This document shows positions 59,222 to 64,000 of a stretch of 64,000 bases of DNA, one piece after another. Below the pieces are notes generated by a model. The model was not told the DNA's origin and did not search any database. It saw only the letters and a list, made by a program, of their open reading frames with translations. Position numbers and translations under genes: made by a program. The stretch covers positions 114,647 to 178,646 of the forward strand of contig NZ_CAMIHB010000007.1 of assembly GCF_946221635.1 (NCBI RefSeq). Reading direction: 5' to 3'. This stretch comes from an uncultured Rhodoferax sp. Its GTDB lineage: Bacteria; Pseudomonadota; Gammaproteobacteria; Burkholderiales; Burkholderiaceae_C. How positions within the stretch are numbered: the first letter of the stretch is position 1; each line of letters starts with the position of its first letter.

Positions 59222-60149
59222 ATGGGCGTTGTACCAGCAACTGGTCGGGCAAGGCTTGTGGCAAACCGGCGCGAATGACTTCGACAAAGCGGCGCAGCTT
59301 GGCCGGGTAGAAGCGGGCGTAGGGGTAGAGCAGGTACATGGGCAGTGGTGCGGCACGCCAGTCCGGCAGCAGGTGCAGCAGGCGGCCCTGTGCGATGTCC
59401 TCCTCCACCGCCCAGGCCGAGGCCACACACACGCCCATGCCCAGCAGCGCGGCATTGCGCATGGCAAACAGGCTGTCCGTCGCCATGCGCGGCTGCAGCG
59501 TCAGGCGCTGCGCCTCCTGCGTGGGGTGGTGCAGGGTGATGTCGTTGCGGTAGAAGGTGCGCAGGGCCAGCCAGGGCAGGGTGGCCAAATCGGCAGGGTG
59601 CTGGGGCAGGGGGACCCCTTGCATGCGTGCGGGGGCGGCTACGACGATACGCGGGATCTCGGCGATCTTGACTGCCACCACCGAGGGGTCGTCCACGGCG
59701 CCCACGTGGATCGCGCAGTCAATGCCCCCGGTAATGAACTCGGGCGTGTGGTCATGCAATAACCACTCCACCGCCACGTGCGGATGGCGTTGCAGGTAGT
59801 CGGCCAGGGGCCCCACCAACTGCTGCTGACCGATGGCGTGGGGCACCACGACCCGCAACGTGCCCTCCGGCACGTCCGTGCTGCCGCGCAGATCGGCCTC
59901 GAAGGCATCCCAGTTGCCCAACAGTTCGCGCGCCCGCCCGTAGCAACGCTCCCCTTCCTCGGTCAGCTTCATGGCATGGGTGGAACGTTGCAGCAGCCGC
60001 ACGCCCAGGGAACGCTCCAGCGCCTGCAGGCGCCGGCTCACCGTGGGCTGGGTTGCGCCCATTTGCTGGGCCGCGGCCGAGAGGCTGCCGGCCTCCACGA
60101 TGCGCACAAAAGTCTGCATGAGTTCAATGCGGTCGGGGGTGGTTTTCAT
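59220..60149 (-). CDS. LysR-family transcriptional regulator
   Basis: A 309-residue LTTR with an N-terminal winged HTH (about 8-65, LMQTFVRIVEAGSLSAAAQQ, MGATQPTVSRRLQALE) and a substrate-binding domain. It is divergent from the MFS gene at 60243 and probably controls it. A T-N11-A palindrome overlaps its start codon. Confidence 0.93.
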   Translation of the reverse strand: MKTTPDRIELMQTFVRIVEAGSLSAAAQQMGATQPTVSRRLQALERSLGVRLLQRSTHAMKLTEEGERCYGRARELLGNWDAFEADLRGSTDVPEGTLRVVVPHAIGQQQLVGPLADYLQRHPHVAVEWLLHDHTPEFITGGIDCAIHVGAVDDPSVVAVKIAEIPRIVVAAPARMQGVPLPQHPADLATLPWLALRTFYRNDITLHHPTQEAQRLTLQPRMATDSLFAMRNAALLGMGVCVASAWAVEEDIAQGRLLHLLPDWRAAPLPMYLLYPYARFYPAKLRRFVEVIRAGLPQALPDQLLVQRP

Positions 60150-60162
60150 ACGTTAAGCGTAT
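60148..60162. promoter_or_regulatory. LysR-type box
   Basis: ATACG-TTAAG-CGTAT is a perfect inverted repeat with T-N11-A spacing, at the start codon of the LysR gene, fitting autoregulation. Confidence 0.5.
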
Positions 60163-60242
60163 AACAATTCTGCCAATCAGGGGCGTTCCCAAGCCAGCCT
60201 GGGCAAAAGACACTTGTGTATCCTCAAAACCAGGGTCTTCGC

Positions 60243-61424
60243 ATGTCTACCATATCCATCACGCATAAGCAGTCGCCAGCGGCCCTACCCGCCGTCCTGC
60301 TTTTTCTGCTTGCCACGGGGGCCGGTCTGGGCGCGGCCACGCTGTACTACGCCCAGCCCATGCTGGGCGTGCTGGGCGGTGAGTTCCAGGCCACACCGGG
60401 CGCCATTGGCCTGGTGCCCACGCTCACCCAATTGGGCTACGCGCTGGGCATCCTGCTGCTGGCCCCGCTGGGGGACCGTTTCGACCGCCGCCGCATCATC
60501 TTGGGCAAGGCCGCCGCGCTCACCATTGCTCTGCTTACTGCGGCTGCTGCGCCCTCACTGGGCGTGTTGCTGGTGGCCAGCCTGGCCGTGGGCTTGGCGG
60601 CTACGCTGGCGCAGGACATCGTGCCCGCCGCAGCCACCCTGGCGCCCGAGGCCGAGCGCGGTCGCATGGTGGGCACGGTGATGACCGGCCTGCTCATGGG
60701 CATCCTCTTGTCACGCGTGGTCAGTGGTTGGGTGGCGGAGCAATGGGGCTGGCGTGCCATGTTTGTGGCGGCTGCGATCAGCATGGCCCTGCTTGGTCTG
60801 GCCGTCTGGGTGCGCCTGCCGCGCTTCGTGCCCACCACCAGTCTGGGTTATCTCGCCCTTCTGGGTTCCTTGCTGACCCTGTGGCGCCGCCACGCTGCCT
60901 TGCGCCGCGCCGCACTGGCGCAGGGTCTGCTGAGCATCGGCTTCAGCGCCTTCTGGTCCACACTGGCGGTGATGCTGCATGGGGCGCCATTCCACTTGGG
61001 CAGCAGTGCTGCGGGAGCTTTCGGCCTGGCGGGTGCCGCCGGCGCGCTGGCCGCACCGCTGGCTGGCCGGGTGGCCGACCGCAAGGGGCCAGAGCTGGTG
61101 ACCCGTCTGGGTGCGGCTCTGGTGGCGGCGGCCTTTCTGGCCATGGCCTTGGGTGGCAACCAGCTGTGGCTGATCGCGCTGGGGGCCGTGGTGTTTGACC
61201 TGGGTGCGCAGGCCGCGCTGATTGCCCACCAGTCCATCGTCTACAGCATCGAACCGGCTGCGCGCAGCCGCCTCAATGCGGTGCTGTTCGTGGGCATGTT
61301 CACCGGCATGTCCAGCGGTGCGTTGCTGGGCAGCGTGGTGCTGGGGCCATGGGGTTGGCAGGGGGTCTGCGTGCTGGCCCTGGGGTCTGCCCTGGCCGCC
61401 TTGGCCGTGCGCCTCAAGCCCTAG
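60243..61424 (+). CDS. MFS transporter
   Basis: A 393-residue, 12-segment transporter. GAATLYYAQPMLGVLGGEF and the loop APLGDRFDRRRIILGKA (motif A) place it in the YbcL/YdeA-like sugar/arabinose efflux style group. The start at 60243 gives MSTISITHKQS. It is divergent from the LysR gene, the usual regulator-target layout. Substrate unknown. Confidence 0.9.
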   Translation: MSTISITHKQSPAALPAVLLFLLATGAGLGAATLYYAQPMLGVLGGEFQATPGAIGLVPTLTQLGYALGILLLAPLGDRFDRRRIILGKAAALTIALLTAAAAPSLGVLLVASLAVGLAATLAQDIVPAAATLAPEAERGRMVGTVMTGLLMGILLSRVVSGWVAEQWGWRAMFVAAAISMALLGLAVWVRLPRFVPTTSLGYLALLGSLLTLWRRHAALRRAALAQGLLSIGFSAFWSTLAVMLHGAPFHLGSSAAGAFGLAGAAGALAAPLAGRVADRKGPELVTRLGAALVAAAFLAMALGGNQLWLIALGAVVFDLGAQAALIAHQSIVYSIEPAARSRLNAVLFVGMFTGMSSGALLGSVVLGPWGWQGVCVLALGSALAALAVRLKP

Positions 61425-62125
61425 CCACACAGCGCCCGCAGCGCGGGCAAATCCAGAATCTCCAGGGCGCCGCGCTGCAGGCGCAGCACGCGGCGGCTCT
61501 TGAGTTCGTTGAGGATCTGGTTGGTGGTTTGGCGCGAGATGCCGATCATCAGCGCCAGTTCCTCCTGCGTCACGGCCAGCACACGGTGTGTGCTGCCGTC
61601 CCCGGTGCGCTGGCCGTAGCCTTGGGCCATGCCCACGAGGCGCCGCGCCAGGCGCAGCGGGGCGCTCAGCACGGTTTGCTCCTCCATGCTGACAAAGGCG
61701 ATGCGTAGCTTGTCGGCCATGAGCACAGCCAAGTCGCGCCAATGCGCAGGGTGGGCCTGCAGCCAGGCCAGCAACTCGTCGTGCGGCACCTGCAGCAGGG
61801 TGCAGGGCTCGGCCGCATGGGCGTGGTGGGTGCGGGGGGAGCCGTCGAACACCGAAATCTCGCCAAACCACTGCGGTGGTGTCAGCATCACCAGCAGGGC
61901 CTCGCGCGTGTCGTGGCGCTGGCCGCTGTGGCCCGAGATGCGGATGGCGCCGGACACCAGCGTATACAGGCCGCAGGGCGGGCCGTCGCGCAGGAACAGC
62001 GCGTCGCCGGTCTGCAGCGTGCGCACCTTGGCCATGGCCAACAGCGCCTGGGCGAACTCCTGGGGCAGCTGGGCGAACCAGCGACCGGACTGGAGCACGG
62101 CGGTATAGCGGGAGGGATCGGGCAT
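61421..62125 (-). CDS. Crp/Fnr-family transcriptional regulator
   Basis: A 234-residue regulator with a cyclic-nucleotide-type beta barrel (about 25-145, GDALFLRDGPPCGLYTLVSGAI, split as GDALFLRDG and PPCGLYTLVSGAI) and a C-terminal HTH (LAVTQEELALMIGISRQTTNQ, split as LAVTQEELALMIG and ISRQTTNQILNELKS). No Fnr-type Cys cluster, so it does not bind FeS. Its stop overlaps the end of the facing MFS gene by four bases. Confidence 0.92.
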   Translation of the reverse strand: MPDPSRYTAVLQSGRWFAQLPQEFAQALLAMAKVRTLQTGDALFLRDGPPCGLYTLVSGAIRISGHSGQRHDTREALLVMLTPPQWFGEISVFDGSPRTHHAHAAEPCTLLQVPHDELLAWLQAHPAHWRDLAVLMADKLRIAFVSMEEQTVLSAPLRLARRLVGMAQGYGQRTGDGSTHRVLAVTQEELALMIGISRQTTNQILNELKSRRVLRLQRGALEILDLPALRALCG

Positions 62126-62244
62126 GGGCGCGACGCTGGGGTTTGTACGGATGACGCGGTTTGTGTCGGGTACCTGACAGACGCAGCCCCGAGGCTAAGC
62201 CCATCATGGCGCCTCGTCAATCCACAACAACGAAGGAGACCGCC

Positions 62245-62772
62245 ATGAAGACCCTCACCGACCACCTCACGCAGTACGCGGCCTACCACCAGGACCCGCG
62301 CAATGTCGCCACCCACTTTGTGGGCATTCCCATGATCGTGCTGGCCGTCACCATCCTGCTGGCACGCCCCACCCTGCTGGTGCTGGGCAGCCTGGCCGTC
62401 ACACCCGCGCTGCTGCTCGCGGTGCTGGCGTCGGCGGCCTTCTACCTGCGGCTGGACCTGCGCTTGGGCCTGGCCATGGCGCTGCAGCTGGCCCTCAGCG
62501 TCTGGGCCAGCCAGTGGTTTGCGGCCCTGAGCACTGCCACCTGGCTGGGCTGGGGCGTGGGCCTGTTCGTGGTGGGCTGGGCCATCCAGTTCCTGGGCCA
62601 CTACTACGAAGGCAAGAAGCCCGCGTTTGTGGATGACCTCGTGGGTCTGCTGGTCGGCCCCCTGTTCCTCACCGCTGAAGTCGCCTTCGCCCTGCACCTG
62701 CGCCTGGATGTGAAGGCAGAAATCCAGCGCCGCCTGGGGGCCACCGCCGTACCCGCGGGTGCGGCCGCATGA
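62245..62772 (+). CDS. DUF962/Mpo1-like membrane protein
   Basis: A 175-residue protein with four to five membrane segments. His-rich motifs YAAYHQDPRNVATHFVGIP and QFLGHYYEGKKPAF are the DUF962 hallmarks. Yeast Mpo1 is an Fe2+-dependent dioxygenase of 2-hydroxy fatty acids, so a lipid role is likely. AAGGAG precedes the ATG. Confidence 0.9.
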   Translation: MKTLTDHLTQYAAYHQDPRNVATHFVGIPMIVLAVTILLARPTLLVLGSLAVTPALLLAVLASAAFYLRLDLRLGLAMALQLALSVWASQWFAALSTATWLGWGVGLFVVGWAIQFLGHYYEGKKPAFVDDLVGLLVGPLFLTAEVAFALHLRLDVKAEIQRRLGATAVPAGAAA

Positions 62773-62840
62773 GCTTCACCGCGATCCTGCCCAATCTGCT
62801 GCTGATCGCGCTGGCGCTGCGCCACAAAGCCCCGGCCTGA
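62769..62840 (+). CDS. Possible 23-aa hydrophobic micro-ORF
   Basis: ATG overlaps the DUF962 stop (ATGA). The product MSFTAILPNLLLIALALRHK then APA is one hydrophobic helix with a basic end. It could be coupled and real, or chance. No homologue knowledge. Confidence 0.3.
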   Translation: MSFTAILPNLLLIALALRHKAPA

Positions 62841-62898
62841 GCGCCGGCTCGGGTGGACGGGTAAGCTAGCGGCCCGTTCACCCTCTCCCCCTTTTTTC

Positions 62899-63774
62899 AT
62901 GCAGCTCGGCGTTTTGTACGCGGCCCTGGCCTATGTGGCCTGGGGCCTGTTCCCCGCTTTTTTCAAACAGCTGACCGCCGTCAACGCGCTGGAAGTGGTG
63001 ATGCACCGCACCGCGTGGTCGCTGGTGTTCCTGCTGGGGGTGCTGGCCTGGCGCAAGCACTGGGCCTGGCTGGGCGCCGTGTGGCGCACCCCGCGCGTGC
63101 TGGGCGCCTTTGTGCTCTCGGCCCTGCTGCTGGCGGCCAACTGGTGCACCTATGTCTGGGCGGTGCAGAACGCCCATGTGCTTGACGCCAGCCTGGGCTA
63201 CTTCATCCTGCCGCTGGTGAGCGTGGCGCTGGGCTATGTGTTTCTGCACGAGCGCCCGCGCCCCGGCCAGTGGCTGGCCGTGGCGGTGGCGGCTGCCGGC
63301 GTGCTGTGGCTCACGGTGCAGGCCGGGCGCCTGCCCTGGGTGGCGCTGGTGCTGGCCCTGACCTTTGGCTTCTACGGCCTGCTGCGCAAGATCGGCGCAC
63401 TGGGCGCGCTCGAAGGCCTCACGCTGGAGACGCTGGTGCTCAGCCCCGTGGCGGCGGCGTGTCTGGTCTGGTGGACGGTCCATGGTCAGGGCGCCTTTGT
63501 GGAGGCTGACACGCGCACCGTGGGCTGGTTGCTGCTGGGCGGGCCGCTCACCGCCATCCCGCTGCTGCTGTTTGCGGCCGGCGCACGCCGCGTGAGCCTG
63601 GCCACCATGGGCCTGTTGCAATACATATCGCCCACGTTGCAGCTGCTGCTGGGGGTTCTGGTGTACGGAGAGTCGTTCGGCGGCCCGCGTGTGCTGGGCT
63701 TTGTGCTGATCTGGGCGGCGCTGGTGGTCTACAGCCTGGAAGGCTGGTGGAACAGCCGCCGCGCCGCGGCCTGA
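62899..63774 (+). CDS. rarD: EamA-family transporter RarD
   Basis: A 291-residue, ten-segment drug/metabolite transporter. The opening GVLYAALAYVAWGLFPAFFKQL, split as GVLYAALAYVAWG and LFPAFFKQL, and the YVWAVQNAHVLDASLGYFI segment match RarD (chloramphenicol-sensitive protein). Function in the cell remains uncertain. The start is ATG 62899. Confidence 0.92.
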   Translation: MQLGVLYAALAYVAWGLFPAFFKQLTAVNALEVVMHRTAWSLVFLLGVLAWRKHWAWLGAVWRTPRVLGAFVLSALLLAANWCTYVWAVQNAHVLDASLGYFILPLVSVALGYVFLHERPRPGQWLAVAVAAAGVLWLTVQAGRLPWVALVLALTFGFYGLLRKIGALGALEGLTLETLVLSPVAAACLVWWTVHGQGAFVEADTRTVGWLLLGGPLTAIPLLLFAAGARRVSLATMGLLQYISPTLQLLLGVLVYGESFGGPRVLGFVLIWAALVVYSLEGWWNSRRAAA

Positions 63775-63866
63775 AAAAAATGGTGCGGTCCGCGAATCCA
63801 ATGCGCACTTTGCCGCCTCTTGGGGGGTGGGAATGTTCCCGTGTCTGGATCGCAAAGGAAACTGCA

Positions 63867-64000
63867 ATGTCTGCTTGGTATGTCAAAAACGTCCCCGTGT
63901 GGGAGCGCGTGCTGCGCATCGTGGTCGGATTGGGCGGAGCCGTGGCCGCCGTTTTGCTGCTGCCCGGCCCGATGGGGTGGGGGGTGGGGGCCGGTGTGGC
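63867..64000 (+). CDS. DUF2892 (YgaP-like) membrane protein, 5' part only
   Basis: AAAGGAAACTGC precedes the ATG. The visible 44 residues begin MSAWYVKNVPVWERVLRIVV and enter a hydrophobic helix, as in the DUF2892 transmembrane domain. The gene runs off the window end. Confidence 0.75.
   Translation, partial: MSAWYVKNVPVWERVLRIVVGLGGAVAAVLLLPGPMGWGVGAGV

Noticed and set aside
1..64000. tRNA, rRNA, insertion sequence, prophage or integron
   Set aside because: Intergenic gaps are short and were read individually; no cloverleaf, transposase, integrase or phage structural gene is visible.

Overview
The window is about 64 kb of high-GC, densely coding bacterial chromosome. Product set, gene order and gene style point to a betaproteobacterium of the order Burkholderiales, most likely family Comamonadaceae (Acidovorax/Rhodoferax/Hydrogenophaga-like). 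Evidence: a yidC-mnmE pair, lptD-surA-rsmA, a metX-metW pair, kdsD-kdsC-lptC, -10 boxes of the GGTACAATGG and GGTAAAATC type, and a dispersed repeat with core ATAGCTGCTTGCGC. No tRNA, rRNA, transposase, prophage or CRISPR array is visible. The yidC-mnmE start suggests the replication origin lies close by (inference).

Layout. 1-5455: membrane insertion (yidC, partial), tRNA modification (mnmE), adenine salvage (apt), a Kef-type antiporter. 5501-8472: LPS Kdo synthesis and LPS transport (kdsD, kdsC, lptC), then a short-chain dehydrogenase. 8549-12669: an RRM protein, then an ECF sigma/zinc anti-sigma pair divergent from a four-gene bufferin-type operon (DUF2282 precursor, DUF692/MNIO enzyme, DUF2063 partner, DoxX). 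12700-14793: ammonium transporter and a GDT1-family Mn exporter behind a yybP-ykoY riboswitch. 14895-18374: an orphan methyltransferase and glycosyltransferase-like pair, then metX-metW behind a SAM-II-like riboswitch. 18381-27455: sugar-acid isomerase, M20 peptidase, lipase, GGDEF-EAL protein, chalcone-isomerase-fold protein, MFS, rsmE and amgK. 27572-32096: the outer-membrane biogenesis block lptD-surA-rsmA. 32119-44408: orphan PAS kinase, secreted RNase with barstar inhibitor, maeB, reductase, transporters, pepP, a lipoprotein and murU.

44450-54785 is the most unusual block: an EAL-GAF protein, then SPFH/SHOCT protein, DUF4178 zinc-ribbon protein, DUF350 membrane protein, membrane-fused spermidine synthase, a broken DCC gene, a Tat-lipoprotein FAD oxidoreductase, a second class A PBP and, on the facing strand, an S-adenosylmethionine decarboxylase. 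Together these look like a membrane-linked polyamine system. 54794-64000 returns to ordinary metabolism: Old Yellow Enzyme, tkt-gap, LysR/MFS, Crp/Fnr, DUF962, rarD and a partial DUF2892 gene.

A short repeat occurs at least nine times, in six or more reading frames of conserved genes (mnmE, bufC, rsmA, murU, the spermidine synthase and the FAD gene). Copies in the same orientation encode the same peptide, in the manner of Rickettsia palindromic elements.
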